64,000 bases of DNA from Theristus sp. LFF4_11 (GCA_030248135.1 JASANC010003313.1:1-64000), one strand, 5' to 3'; positions 37,501 through 48,040 are shown, numbered from the stretch's first letter. A program made the numbers and translations. The notes: generated by a model from the letters alone, not told the origin.

Positions 37501-40500
37501 TCATGGCTCTAAAATCAAACATCTGCGCGGCGCAAAACAACGCAGGTGGTTCCGGTCTGGTTGTACTATTCCAGACATTCGGTGTGTTTCCTGCGATACA
37601 GCAGCGGCTCGAGAAAAGTCAAAAAGCACTCCGAAAATCGAATTACTTATTAGTTGCTGCATTTTCTCTGTAACAGTGACCAAATTTTCAGATAGAAATG
37701 AGAAAGTATACCACAAAAATGAACTGAATCAAGTTACGTGCCTGAGCATGCCTGTAAGGACAGGAAAAAAGCAGCCCGTAAAACGAATGCAAATAATCGT
37801 TTCCAGTTATTTGCTGGAAATATTGGTAGCATACAGTCCCTAGGTTTTTGGACTGCACATTTTCTCAAGTGCTCTTGCAGAGAAGAAATGCAAAGCAGAG
37901 GCTTTTGAACAAATATCAAAAACAAAACTAGCCGGTGTTTCGCAAGATTCTTCACAAAACTGCACTGAATGAAACCGATTTTTTATCTTTCCCCAAGTAA
38001 AATTTCGAAGTGAGTCATTTTTATAAACGTAAAGAATGAGAGTCGGGAAAACTTCAAAAACTTTAAAAGGTACAAAAAGTCTCTTGTTCAAAAAAACGCA
38101 TTTGGAGTGCGTTTGCAGATTCAGGAGCATGAAAAATGAGAATCTGGTCTTAAACCAAAAAAATGAAACCACTGTAAGATTTCAGCTAGATTAGCATGAG
38201 CCTGCATTCTTATAAACAGAAATCAAACTTGTAAAAAACAAAACTCAACCGGATGCCAGCCCCTCTTGAAAATACCGCCCACGAAGTCTCCTCACGCTTT
38301 GTCATCGTTTTGTCAACGTATCATAGACACACCACAAAAATGCTATCAAATCAATAACCTCTGTCTACGAACAACACGCTACAAAATGGCGCAGGAAAAT
38401 CAACAAGACGAGTGCAGGGTGGGCCGTCTTGTCTGTGAAGAATGGCAGAAAAACCCACTCTAATACCGGCAATCACGCGCTGTACGTGGAGAACGTCGAT
38501 GTTCTTCTATGCAATCAACATTATATCACCACACAACAGAAATTTCGCAAATAAAGTCACCGAAAAACGTGAGAAACAGTACCATGTCCATTGTCCACGT
38601 CCAAGCATCTACCTTTTCATAAGATGAAAAATGTTTAGAACCACCCAATTTTTTGACCCGGAGCTGTAAAATCTCAAAGTTGGTAGAATCATGCCTGTAC
38701 AGAATCAGCAACTGAAAAGCAACAACCCATTTTCTGATGACTTGCAACATTTTGCCGCACGGCTTGCACCTGATCAACAAACACTTTTACCAACCAACAC
38801 AACACAAAACACCGCACATCAAAGTAGCACATAAAAAATCATTGGAATGCGCGTGTGATATGAATATGATCACTTTTGATGGAGTACGGTGTAAACTCGC
38901 TAATCACCAATATCTGCAGTTTGTTTATTGGTTGAATTTTTGAATTGACCGCATGTTCGCTGATTGGTCACTTCAGCAGAACGAAACCAACTAGCGTGGA
39001 CAGTGGGAATTTTTACTTTTCAGCGAAAACAATAAAATATTCCAAAATTTCCAAAAGTGCAATTGTCAATTTTCCACCAGACAAAGTCAACAGTACAGCA
39101 GCTTTCTTAGCAATCAATATCCAGCACAAAAAAGAAACTTCACGCGTGTTTTGGGTCATTCCGCAAAGCACACAGTCTGCGGAGTGAAAATAGTTTTTCC
39201 TTTTACCGTGGCATCTCTAAGAACAACCAATCAACAATCAACGGCATACCTGTTGTTCTATTATCATGTGTCTGTGCGCACTTATTTCTGACAAAAAAAC
39301 AAACAAATAAACAAACAAACGAACAAACAAACACACCATACTTACACAACAAACCCGCACGTGCGCAAAAACACTCAACAAAGCGCGCAGAGTAATCGAA
39401 TCACTACAAGGTAAGCCACAGAGACAGTTGAGAGGCATTTTTTCATTAGCCGACGAGTCCAACTTCTGCTTCAAACTTACAACAGTTCACAAAAACGACA
39501 TGTTGAAAAAATTACAAGCGAATTCATTTTTCCAAGAGATGCAGACTTCATCCAAAAAATCTGACATCGAATGTGATTCGAACCCACGTCTCTGGTATGC
39601 GGTACATGCAGGACCACGCCTTAGACCACTTGACCACCGAAACCTTTTTCATTAGTCCGTTTATACCAGTGGGCAGTGGGCCGGCACACACCAGAACATC
39701 AGGGTCGAACCGCACTACAGGTAAAAATACTCCCCGATAAACAAGCATCTCTTGAACAGAATACAAACAAATCTTGGTGCCCAGAAGTGGCTCCACAACA
39801 AATTCACAAAAAAACATTTTCAAAAAAAAACGGTGCGTACCGCCTCCTCGGTGAGCACGAGCAAATGCTGGCCGCCGATGCCGAGCTGTAAGCCGCCCGA
39901 CAAGATCGCACGTCCGTTCGCTAATTCGGTCGAGGCAAACTCGTGACTCGCATCCGGCGCCTCAATGACCATCTGCAATGCAATCGGGCTGTTTTTTTTT
40001 AAGTGGGATCGCATCAACCTCTGGACGGATAACGGGCGTGTGGAAATGCTTGCCTGCTCATGGTGTCTTACCACTTCTCTGGTATCATGCCGTGCACTGC
40101 AGAATAAAACTGAACTGACTCACTGACTGCTTGTTGTTCATTTGTCACTGCGAAAAGGTTTCGGAAATTTAGAGCTGTGCCGACATTCAACGCAATGAGA
40201 ACACCCAAAAAACGCGACCTTTTTCAGGCGTCCGTCGGCAGTGCCCACGAAGGCGACCATGTGGCCGTGTGTCTCCGACGCAGCTACCGCCGTGAACTGA
40301 GCGTCCGTTGTTGTCGACGCCGGCTTCTGCTCAACGGGCACGTTGCCGCCGATGAACGGATTCACGTCGCTGCCGCACAGCAGCTCTTCCTTTGGGAACT
40401 GGATCGCCGAGCACTTGTTGTCCTTGTTGAACCAGTTCAATCCCTGGAAGCGAGACAAAATAGTAACTTGAGAACCGATTCAATCCCTGGAAGCGAGACA

Positions 40501-43461
40501 AATAGTAACTTCCAGAACCAGTTCAGTCCCTGAAAGCTCGACACCTTCATGAATTGAACCAGAAAGCTCTCAAGCCTTGAATGTCCGAAACCTTTTAATC
40601 AGACCACCTTGTGTAAGTTCGAAATTTTATGGAACCGAATCCAGTTCACACACCATGAACGTTCGAGGAACAGTTCTATTCCACGAAAAGAGCAACACAA
40701 AACAGCAAAAAACTCGGCGACCTTTTTGAGATCGTTGCCCAAGCTGCACTCTCTGATGTTCTGCCAGAAGATCTCGTCGATTGCTTTGATGCTGTAGACG
40801 CACAAGGCCGAGTGTCGTGTGTTGTTGACCTTGTGCGACACGAGAAACAGAACGTCGTCGTCGGTGGAGACGCCTGCGAACGATGAGGATGTTGAAAGTG
40901 GCATGCAAGCAGCAGACAAACGCATTTTACATCTAAATAGGTATTATAGACACCTGAAATTTCGGCGTTGGGCGCAACAAAACACGTGAAAATCGCAAAG
41001 GTAAAATGCGTTATCATAACCGATTTTTTACTTTTTTTTCAAAAATTTCTTCACTATCCTCTATTTCTCACTGGCTCACCGAATTTCTCGGCCAACTTGA
41101 AGCCGGGCTTCGCGACATACGCGTCCTGGACGAACTCGTACTGCTCGGAGCCGGCGCCGCAGACCACCGGAATCTCCGTGTACGAGTAGAAATGGCCGTC
41201 TCGATTGCAGATTCGTATCAGTCGCGTCTGCAGGTCGACCGTCTCCGGGAGGCGCGTCTTCATTTTCGGCTGTCTAGCGACCATGTACGTGTAGTTGCCT
41301 GCGCAAAAGCGGTGCATCGAAGCATGCAACAACAGCGAATACAAACACGAAAACACTGGCGACATGGAGGCCACCCAGCACCGAGCGAAACAGGCTGGTA
41401 TCCTCGAATACGATTGTTATCGACAACAAGTCCGATCTGTGCAACCATAACAACTGCCCCGCACAAAACAATCAGCACTGTCAAATTCAGGCAATGGGAC
41501 GTTCACAAATGTCAATGTGTGTACCAAAACAATTCCAACTTCAACTTCAATTTGAATCTTTTGTTCGTCTCGGAAACGAATCAGCACAACTTCAGTGTTA
41601 ACTCAATCAGCAATGAAACCTTCGAGCTTTCAAAGCCAAACACAGCAAGCCCAGCATTTTTGCCACCAGTGACCGCCGCCGCGTACCGGATGTGAACGCG
41701 GTGATGTACGTGATTTTGAACGTCTGCCTGTAGGTGCTGTCGAGTCGCATTTCAGTGCGTGCCGTCAGCGAATTCGACGTCAATGATATCACGTTCGGGT
41801 TCTCGGCGCTTGGCTGCAGCGACAACGATGCAACCGAAGGCGACTGCAATGAAATCCAGTTTTTGGCATTTACAAATTTTCCAGTTTTCAGATTTTCTGT
41901 TCGCAAACAAACGTTTTTTACCAATCAACCATAGACGAACAATCAGTTGCATTTGAACTGGCTCACTGATTGATCATTGTATTACCAACTCGATGCTTCA
42001 ATGTGCGCCTCAGATTCCAGTTTTCGTCGAGAGCACGAATTGCAATATTGCATCATACGTGCAGAGAAGGCAGTCAGTGAGTCAGTTTCATTTCAGCCAG
42101 CGTTGCAACTGCACCTTTGCGTCATATCACGTTCCATAGACGTAGAAGCAAAAACAAAACTGACGCCATAAAGTGAGTTCGTGAGTGTGGACGCGACATA
42201 GAGCACGTGTTTCTTGTCGTGCCCCGGTGGGCCCGGCGCGACGACGGCCACGGATGAGCTGCTCAGATCGTTGGCGACCACCGGAATGGAGCTGTACGAC
42301 GGGGGCTTCGTGATGTTGTACAGCACACGCAGGTAGCAGCGGCCTCAAACACACAGTTCTTGTTGGTTGGCAAATTTGAACAAAAAATAAAATCCATTTT
42401 GATTTGACTGGTGTGTTTTCTCTGATTTCCATTTTTCTTGCGGTCACGGTCAGACATAATTTTCAGATTGTTCACACAAAACACTGGCACAAAACTACAA
42501 ATCGCCAATGAGTGCTCAGCTCTCCACAATACGGACAGCAGCGAGCGAACTGCTGACCTTGATAGAGCGACGTGCACACGACCAACTGCTGGCCGTAGGG
42601 ATCGATGGCGAGCGCTTTCGTCGCCGCGTCCGTCATCGTCCGCTGTTTGTCGCAATCGGCCGACAGACACTCCGGGCTGTCCAACGCCGGGCCGGTGTCG
42701 ATTTTGTGGCGCAACTTCAGATCCGTTTCTAATTCATAGACGCGATTCACGCCGCCAACGTAGATGCGGCCGTTCTGCGGGTCGACGATCTGCAATAGTG
42801 GTTTGTGCAATCCCGGTTGATTACAGTTCCGTTTGTTTTCATTGGTGGTTTTGACCGATGTTCTTCTCCGTCTCAATGACAATTGTTTCAAAAAAGCCAG
42901 TGCAGGGCGTTGTGTGTGAAAACAGAAAGTTTACCGCAAACAATAGCACTTCCAGTCGAGAGGAACAGTTTGCCGTTCCACTTTGCAACATTCTTTATTA
43001 ATGAAAAGATGGAGAACTGTTCTGATTTATTCTGCCAAAGCACCAGCACAACACACAAATAAATAAAAAAAATTTATTTGTTTGCGCGCCGATTCCGGAA
43101 ACCCTAAGGTACCAAACTCCGGCGGAAACGGGCAATACTGCCCCGAGCCCAATTTACCCTCGGCTCTGGAGGGAGTAGACCATTAGATCTTGTTTGGTCA
43201 CTTTAGTTTCATCATGGTGTGTCTTGTCCGCAGCGAGGTTCGAACTTTCCACCTACTGAACGGCAGGCGAAAGCCCTACACCTGCGCTACAGACGCGACA
43301 AAACAAAAGATCATAGAAAAGTGAGCGACGCTAACCATTTTCTGGAACGGCTTGTCGGAGCGGCTCAGTGGATTTCGAAAGACTGTTCTGTTCGTTGTCG
43401 ACTGAGCGTTGCTGGTGGTGGTGAGCATCAGCGTCTCGAGAAATAAAATCACCATCATCAT
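11815..43461 (-). CDS. plx-1: Plexin, A-type semaphorin receptor (30 exons)
   Basis: Exons on the minus strand: 43461-43336, 42789-42558, 42343-42165, 41843-41687, 41298-41080, 40873-40722, 40443-40219, 39972-39841, 36152-36052, 35772-35664, 22991-22770, 22383-22204, 21768-21646, 21511-21245, 21046-20893, 20574-20388, 20157-19996, 19669-19537, 18867-18736, 18501-18352, 17806-17510, 17107-16913, 16574-16434, 16168-16055, 15572-15183, 14582-14358, 13923-13732, 13415-13008, 12796-12528, 12073-11815. All have GT-AG borders and matching phases. They sum to 5,832 nt, about 1,943 aa, close to usual plexin length. Order: signal peptide, Sema, PSI, two further PSI, IPT repeats, one TM, split GAP domain. 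Plexin is a plasma-membrane receptor for semaphorins that acts on Rap-type small GTPases in axon and cell guidance. The ECAG-PLFML and EIYLTRLL motifs favour the A class; plx-1 orthology is an inference. The 12.7-kb intron 10 hosts antisense receptor genes. Confidence 0.96.
13606..13803 (-). repeat. 98-bp tandem duplication across a plexin splice donor
   Basis: The end of exon 27, its GT donor and a short C12 (plus-strand) tract are present twice with a period of exactly 98 bp. The downstream copy (13634-13702) is 69 nt, in phase 0, and has its own AG before and GT after. The 29-nt piece between copies is probably too short to splice. The two coding copies differ at one silent base (CAC/CAT). 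Confidence 0.9.
23892..25258 (+). CDS. iGluR/IR-like receptor 1, nested in plexin intron
   Basis: Exons 23892-24785 and 24878-25258 (phase 0, GTACGT donor, CTGCAG acceptor) give about 424 aa. The ligand-binding lobe S1 starts at the ATG ([18 protein letters not shown]) and contains the T-E-R and F-S-L strand typical of iGluR S1 ([15 protein letters not shown]). M1 is [16 protein letters not shown]3 is [20 protein letters not shown], and S2 ends with [19 protein letters not shown] before M4 ([20 protein letters not shown]). Only about 22 residues separate M1 and M3, so the pore loop M2 is missing. No signal peptide or amino-terminal domain is visible. This matches the general plan of divergent nematode iGluR-like proteins; ligand and channel function are unknown. 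It is the most diverged of the left-hand members. Confidence 0.72.
25438..25900 (+). mobile_element. 463-bp G-rich MITE flanked by TA
   Basis: Ends are inverted copies of CCGTATTACCCCC and the flanks are TA on both sides (25436-25437, 25901-25902). The paralogous flank at about 29810 has the same sequence without the insert and with a single TA. Inside are CCCCCATGGGGG and several G9-G10 runs. A near-identical copy lies inverted at 59406-59869. TA duplication fits a Tc1/mariner-type helper, by inference. Confidence 0.88.
26118..26272 (+). promoter_or_regulatory. Conserved upstream block of receptor 2
   Basis: About 150 bp before the ATG is shared with the pseudogene (29341-29494) and receptor 3 (30021-30149), including ACACACAGTCTACCACTA and GTTTATCAGTTTATCGCCTA. 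It is not open in the same frame in all copies, so it is likely promoter or 5' UTR rather than coding. Confidence 0.5.
26273..27703 (+). CDS. iGluR/IR-like receptor 2, nested in plexin intron
   Basis: Exons 26273-27175 and 27359-27703 give about 415 aa (301 + 114). The ATG ([18 protein letters not shown]) is chosen because the upstream frame is not conserved with receptor 3. S1 runs to about residue 130 with [16 protein letters not shown]1 is about 134-153, M3 about 176-200 ([20 protein letters not shown]), S2 follows to about 375 with [19 protein letters not shown], and M4 is about 381-403. Very close to receptor 3, so a recent duplicate. The intron is 183 bp. A 565-bp transposon sits 67 bp after the stop. 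There is no M2 pore loop. Confidence 0.72.
27771..28335. mobile_element. 565-bp inverted-repeat element with 9-bp target duplication
   Basis: The element is flanked by CTTTCGAAC at 27762-27770 and 28336-28344. The 3' flank of receptor 3 (around 33205) reads CTTTCGACCAATAGCG without an insert. Both ends carry inverted clusters of ATTCCGGCCCGAAGA-type repeats and a shared CACCAGCACGAACAA segment. No coding capacity. A 9-bp duplication suggests a Mutator-like (MULE) non-autonomous element, by inference. Confidence 0.85.
29495..29686 (+). pseudogene. Truncated chimeric iGluR-like pseudogene
   Basis: The first 167 nt (29495-29661) encode the N-terminus of a receptor-2/3-like protein ([18 protein letters not shown] to YRLVD). 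The sequence then switches, at a shared TTGA, to a copy of the 3' flank of receptor 1 (compare GATGGATGTTTTT at 25294) and meets a stop at 29686. All membrane segments and S2 are gone. Its upstream block is still conserved, so it may be transcribed. Confidence 0.8.
30021..30149 (+). promoter_or_regulatory. Conserved upstream block of receptor 3
   Basis: Matches the block before receptor 2 from GACATTCG to the ATG, with a short internal deletion next to GTTTATCGCCTAACTCTATT. Interpreted as promoter or 5' UTR carried along by duplication. Confidence 0.45.
30150..33145 (+). CDS. iGluR/IR-like receptor 3, nested in plexin intron
   Basis: Exons 30150-31052 and 32801-33145 give about 415 aa, close to receptor 2 throughout ([34 protein letters not shown]3 [38 protein letters not shown]4 [20 protein letters not shown]). 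The intron is 1,748 bp because a 1.5-kb TTAA foldback element has entered it; without it the intron would match the 183-bp one of receptor 2. Splice sites are intact (GTATGT, TTAAG), so the gene may still be functional if the insert is spliced out. No M2 loop. Confidence 0.7.
31077..32612. mobile_element. 1.5-kb foldback element at TTAA in receptor 3 intron
   Basis: TTAA flanks both ends (31073-31076, 32613-32616). Termini are inverted (AACGCTTTGCACAT, AACCCTTTGCACAT) and the inverted arms extend about 600-730 bp each, for example GGCCGATGGGCACCGGTGGC on the left against its complement near 32430. A loop of about 200 bp lies in the middle. No transposase frame. TTAA targets and CCCTTTGC-like ends resemble piggyBac-type elements; this is an inference. 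Confidence 0.8.
33452..35041 (+). CDS. iGluR/IR-like receptor 4, nested in plexin intron
   Basis: By analogy with the paralogues the exons are 33452-34357 and 34625-35041, about 440 aa. The donor is GTTTGT and the acceptor CGCAG before GTG CCC CTG CTC GAC. S1 starts [18 protein letters not shown] and includes [19 protein letters not shown]1 is [20 protein letters not shown]3 [21 protein letters not shown]2 ends [20 protein letters not shown]4 is [21 protein letters not shown] Gly/Asp/Asn-rich loop precedes M4. The 267-nt intron is a multiple of three with no in-frame stop, so the unspliced reading frame is open for 529 codons. Coding sequence is GC-richer than receptors 2 and 3. Confidence 0.7.
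   Translation: MYELTVSARPYVPEIYACAADTALQKTIRCPSPGVTAEIVGIVLGYARQPFRLVDKASYTTAVITNSHIPLRQFNRSNVADAEAVCWMNTEHRREKLGIKFTEPIFYDGHWCALASDSPLANSDTLLSDGIRFTTVYGASVWLAILVTLAVLRVLHVIYDQLEQQSGQSSHDAKSRHLTLVSAFVALFFIGLYRTGLLAQLLTRNPRFLFDNAQSLTAAVRSGHVDWLTVREFAWLNEVKQYAPYYGRVALEMRATMRRQPVRMASSYLNGVAQAAAVNSTVFIGYSLACDYSVSQYCGIRTVCGVFLLVLVTEFQNFSHQLLPRFLFSFIEHFQVHSDTMYKVRVQSTPAWNTKRMSTNQTNIVTISPYFCHFQLFSKLLKATQRMSDTQVPLLDLHTFRCSLPLAPWVPVDVIHRLNRAIRDLVLPIHQIKRRYEQMFAITQCVHHFGDDNGGGGNSRDDGDESSTVKQLRFIAVTDLLGVFGVLTIGAVAAGLILLGEIVWVRLVQTTQNISFKMRHHDTYYITYM
35153..35500 (+). mobile_element. Full-length tRNA-derived SINE with target duplication
   Basis: The head has a box A-like TGGCTGAGTGGATAG and box B GGTTCGAATCC; the loop CTTCCAA is consistent with a tRNA-Gly(UCC) origin. 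The tail is AACAAACAACAAACAACAACA. The direct repeat AAGTGAATGCTTG flanks it exactly at 35140-35152 and 35501-35513. It lies between receptor 4 and plexin exon 10. Confidence 0.88.
36153..39840 (-). other. Plexin intron 8
   Basis: 3.7 kb between the Sema and PSI exons. It holds the tRNA-like sequence at 39.6 kb and GC-rich patches at 36.25-36.36 and 37.1-37.3 kb. No exon or nested gene was recognised. Confidence 0.7.
39555..39636 (-). tRNA. Degenerate tRNA-like sequence (pseudogene or SINE head)
   Basis: On the minus strand TGGTCAAGTGGTCTAAGGC (box A) and GGTTCGAATCAC (box B) have correct spacing and a T6 run follows, as for RNA polymerase III. The acceptor stem pairs poorly and the anticodon loop is irregular, so a functional tRNA is unlikely. 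Lies in plexin intron 8. Confidence 0.35.
40429..40545 (-). repeat. About 42-bp repeat across the exon 7 acceptor of plexin
   Basis: A unit containing TCCCTGGAAGCGAGACAAA (plus strand) is present twice and a third, decayed copy follows. The unit carries the exon 7 splice acceptor and first coding bases, so a second AG|GGATTGAA acceptor lies just upstream of the used one. Confidence 0.75.
43066..43297 (-). mobile_element. Second SINE family in plexin intron 1
   Basis: On the minus strand the head reads GTCTGTAGCGCAGGTGTAGG (box A-like) and GTTCGAACCTCGC (box B-like), followed by a body ending in GGTACCTTAGGGTTTCCGG and an AT tail. The last part is shared with 52949-52986. No target duplication was identified. 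Confidence 0.6.
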
Positions 43462-43767
43462 AAGAGACGGCGTTCTCCAACTTTGAGCTCTTCCTCTTCT
43501 GTTCCTCGTTCGTGTTGTATCTGAATTTCGTCTGCAGGAATACTTTGAACAATTTCCACACTCCACAAACTGATCATCGGTTTTATTTTCTTTTGTTTGG
43601 TCTGTTTTGGTTCTGTTTTCTGGGTGCTCTCGTGCCTCATGGACGTCTTCCTCCAGTTCCGATTGTTCGGCGGACGACGTCGCCGCGCAGAACGCGTCTG
43701 TTTCACAACCGGATTCTTCCATGTCCTTTCGTTTGAGGAACAATTCACGATCTCTGTTTGTTATCAA

Positions 43768-44185
43768 TTAAAATGGCCAGGAAAGAAGGCCAATCGATGG
43801 ATGACCGCAAAAAATGAACGGAAAATTAATGCGCACGGCCAGAAGCGAATGACAAATGGCAGTGGAGAAGTGCAGTTATTGTTTTGGCAGTTCATTTCAC
43901 GCGTCGCGGAAGTCGGACATTCGCATGCAAGCAACCGAACCGAGTAACCGACCGATTCCGATAAGATCCGCGCGGAGCAAGTTCTTCAATTTGTTGTCGC
44001 CGACGTCGTGCGTGACCACAGAAAAGTCCCTGGAAACGAAGCAAGCATCACAAAATAATAAGCATGATAAAACGGTCCCAAATCGACTAGTGACGGAATT
44101 ACAAGGTAGTATTATTGATGAAGTTTTCAAAAGTTGTAAATGACGTTTTCAGACTCAGAGCGATATTATAATAAAAGGAAAATTG
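43768..44185. other. Region upstream of plexin
   Basis: Expected 5' UTR and promoter of plexin on the minus strand. No TATA box or clear motif was recognised, and no reading frame is supported. Confidence 0.4.
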
Positions 44186-44400
44186 TTGTTTTATTATAAT
44201 ATTATATTATTATAATATTATAATAATATAATAATATTATAATATTATAATAATTATAATATAATATTATAATAATTATAATAATAATAATAAAATATTA
44301 TAATAATATTATAATATTAATATAATATAATATTATAATAAAAAAAAATAAAAGGAAAAAAAAGGAAAAAAAAGAAAAATAAAAGGAAAAAAAAGAGCGA
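44186..44400. repeat. AT-only palindromic tract and purine tract
   Basis: About 160 bp of TTATAATATTATAATAATAT-type sequence that pairs with itself, followed by AAAAGGAAAAAA repeats to about 44395. Low-complexity DNA. Confidence 0.9.
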
Positions 44401-47400
44401 CATTGTTGTCTTTTTTTTGTTTTTAATTCTGATTTTTGTTAACCCTACTTCGGTCTAGCTCTCTGATTGATTTGTTGGCACAGCTTTAATTTTCAAATTT
44501 TTTAAAAGTTTTTTTTTACAAAATTGACGATTTTTGTTTTTTTAACAACCATAGGGCCTGAACGAAGGGGAGGGACGAAACAAATGTTTGCGTTCCTAAC
44601 CTAATCCTAACGTAAGCTAAAGCTAAACCTTTTCATTATAGTAAAAATTTGAAACATCTGCTAATGCTGGCTCCTGCTCCCAACGGGGTGAATTATGCAG
44701 GTTCACAAAACAAACGTTGTGGTAAAACTTGTCCACTAACTACTGCCACATGACAAATAAATACTCGAATAATCGAGTCTAACTTTAAAGCCAATAACAA
44801 TAACAATGCAATAAAATTTGTACAAAATAAAAAAAACGTTTGGAAAGTAAACTTAACCAATGGCAACAAGGTAATATTGTTCTTGGTTCTTTCAATGAAT
44901 ATGAGAAACAAAATTTACCAATGGAAATTTTACGGCTACTATAAAACACAAGTTGCTGAACACCAAAATGATCGGCTGGTACATAATATGCATTGAAATC
45001 CCGGAAACAGCTTGTGTGGGATGCTAAAACCACTAGAAACAGACAAAACAAAACACATACAGAAGAACATTTATTACCATATTGTGGAAAAGAGGCCAGT
45101 AGTGATAATTGAAAAACAAAATTACCCCGACGGCTATAACATTGCTATATTCCATTCCATCTAACCATTATTTACGATACGACATCGACAACCAATGATA
45201 TCCTAAACCGCGTGTTAGTACGTCGACTAACAATTACACGTTTTTCAACGCGCAAGAAACCGCAGATGAACGAATACTTGCGAGCTTCTATTCATGAAAG
45301 CAGCTTTTGGTGCCAATATTTCACTTTCTTCATTTAATAAAAAAATGGTTGAAAATATTTTGGCAATCAACGGCATAAAGAAACCTACACATAAAAAGCA
45401 AGGTCCATAACAATGTTCAACCGCATTTTTTAGTTGCAAAATTATGGAACATGGAGCGTTTTTGCGCCAGCTGCTGGTGAACACATTCAAGGTGAAGCGG
45501 TGTCATCTAGTGTTCTGTCCTGTCCACCGGGTGTCCCGCGCGGTGTCCGTGACCCGGAAAGGAAAGTGGTGTAAAATGTCGAGTGTGGAGGTTGCGTATT
45601 TTACTTCTGGATCACCACGCCGGGACACCCTGGCGGACGACTCTGGACACCTGATCGGTCTCCGTTTTTTGTTTTTGAGAAAAGTCAAACGAGAAAATAT
45701 GAATACATCAGTCATTTGAAAAAGACACAAAAAGGGCAAAAACTTTTACTTTCTTTCTGTGGGGGTGGAACAAAACGAAACGGCCAACTTTATTTCCCAA
45801 AACATAACTCATCAAAGTAATGCGCAATGCCCATTATGGATGTAACTTGCTTGTGATGTAGCAATTCTGTCAAAAATATACTTTTTTTGGCTGCTTCCAC
45901 AATACTAAATATCCTCCATCTAGACTCAAGAACATTTCTGAACATTGAAAAATGTCAAAATGTTTGCAATTGATTAATGCTATTTTTTCGTTGATTAGTT
46001 TTTGCCACTTGAAAGCAACAGACACTGGGGTGCAAATGGTTTTTTTCTAGTTTCCCTTGTTTTCAAAGTCTAATGGAAAAAGTTGAAACAAAAACGAACA
46101 GACAGTACACCATGTTGGATGAACGTGCCGACAATTTTCAAACAAAAAAGATACTAAAGTGCTCTGTAATTTCCAGCAAGCCCGGGCCCAAAAGAAGTGT
46201 CACACAAGCGCATTCGAACGCAAAATTTGATGTACTGGGGATACAACGTAGCTGGTTTGCGTCCTTCTGCGTCAAAAATCATATTTATGATGAAATTTCA
46301 TTCGAAATGAATGGTTGAAGACAGAATACGATTTGAACGGTTTTTATGATCTTGATACCCGAAAAGAACAACAAAATGTGTTCAAAAACTACTATAGGAA
46401 TTGAAAAACGACGACACGTTTTTTCTGATGATCACATCAATAAATCGCGCCACTGCGTTTTCTTTCAGACCGACAGGCGAACATAAAACCGAAAAGCCGA
46501 CGACATTTTAAACTTTGGTCGAGGGCTTGAAAAACGGCTATGGTATAGTTTTATGTGACATATCGCAGCATGAGATGTATTGGCTGATCGCATTTGTTTG
46601 ACCTTTCCAGGCCATGCAGGTACAGTACATATCGGATGAAACACTTTTAAATCTTGCTTATAAGAACCTCCCCAATTTATAAGGGTCCCAACGTCGTTGG
46701 AGAAGATTGATACAGAAAGAACGTCGTCATTGCGTTTATTATGGTTACAATGCTACAGAACAATTGGAATAAACGAAGGAACAGTTGAAGAGCAACTAAT
46801 GAGCACTAAAAATTTAAGACTGCTAGTGCCAGCTCCTCACCGCGAGGCACGCTCATCATGTTACCTTTATGGGTATGTATTCCGCTCAGCACTCTGAAAG
46901 TGCCGTCCATCTTTTTTTCACATGGCATCTTTGCATAGCACAACAACTTTGATCTTTCTATGCGACGAAAAAACTGTCACATTCCACAGCTACAGCGACG
47001 TTGGGGGACACGTTTGTGTGTGGTGTGCGTGCCTTCCGAAGAATCATGATTAATCGCTGTAACATGTGCAGCGATTTTACACAGTTTCTGTGCACACGCA
47101 ACTCAACACGAGTAAAAAGACTTTAAAAACATGTAGTGTATGGAGAATTTTGCATCATATTTCTGCTAACCTGCATTAAAAATACGGCAAAAGAGCAAAG
47201 TAAACTGCAAATCTATCTAGCGCTTTTCATTTGGTATCACTGGTATGATCCAATGCAGCCAAACAACTGAAAAGTCCTGGTCTAAAGACTTACTCACTCT
47301 AAAAAAGATACCAACCATACTTTGAATAAATACCACAAGTATCAGACTAAAAATCTACATTGCAACTAAATAATAACACAAAAACGGACAACAGACCAAT

Positions 47401-47740
47401 CATCGCTGTTAGAGAAGCCACAAAAATATGAGCACTATGATGCACAGTTTCGCTCGTTCGCACGTACTTTTTTGATAGAAATTGCATTTAAATGTTTAAA
47501 AAAACTGAAATTGTTAAAGCATTAATGATGCGGAAAAATATTGGTTTTCAAGATGCTGCTGTGGAATGTGACGTTTTTTTAGTTTTTGAAAAGATACCTG
47601 GCAGTTTAGCACTCGGCGCAGAGAACTGTCTGTATTCAAGAATTTTAACGGTGGGAATGAAAACTAGAGGAAGGGAGCTGTGCGAAAGCTATTGCAATTG
47701 TTGTTGTGCTAGGTCAGCAGTTTTCAAAGTAAGCGGGTTT
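44401..47740. other. Intergenic, no gene seen
   Basis: Only short frames without start, splice or domain support. A segment around 45530-45600 (CGCGGTGTCCGTGACCCGGAAA) resembles one at 49010-49070 (CGCGGTGTCCGTATCCCGGAAA), so both are probably pieces of a dispersed repeat. Confidence 0.5.
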
Positions 47741-47754
47741 TTCTCCTAATTGCT

Positions 47755-48040
47755 GTTCGAACAGAATGACCGAGTAAACATGGCAGCTTTTTTTCAGGGT
47801 GCAAGGAGCGCGCGAAATTTGGATGAAAAAAGACGTTCAGATACTCAATTGTGTGTCAAATTTGACGTATTTTTAAACCAATTAAGTCCTTTTTGCATTC
47901 TGTTCATTCTTTCTCTCTCTTGCACATACGATTGGGAATAATCTTGGCATTCTTAAAAACTACAACTCCTAGTCTGCGACTGATCCAGCCTCGATGAATG
48001 ATACAAGGGCTGCCTTATTTTTCGGCCATGCACTGCAGTT
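47755..48040 (+). repeat. Dispersed repeat, copy 1 of an inverted pair
   Basis: Shares AAACATGGCAGCTTTTTT, AAGGAGCGCGCGAAATTTG and CTCCTAGTCTGCGACTGATC, in this order, with the reverse strand of 60305-60555. No coding capacity. Element class not determined. Confidence 0.75.

Larger units (their letters stand above)
39841..43461 (-). other. plx-1: Plexin exons 1-8: signal peptide and Sema domain
   Basis: Exon 1 from the ATG at 43461 gives [20 protein letters not shown], a signal peptide. Exons 2-8 (residues about 43-474) give the Sema propeller, recognised from [33 protein letters not shown], the conserved [14 protein letters not shown] strand (exons 5/6) and [15 protein letters not shown] before the PSI domain. 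A start further upstream at 43722 is open in frame and would add 87 hydrophilic residues before the signal peptide, so 43461 is preferred. At about 430 residues the propeller is somewhat short but no blade-sized gap was pinpointed. Confidence 0.93.

Noticed and set aside
44785..45051. Secreted-looking minus-strand frame starting FCLFLVVLASHTS
   Set aside because: No in-frame ATG at its start and no supported second exon.
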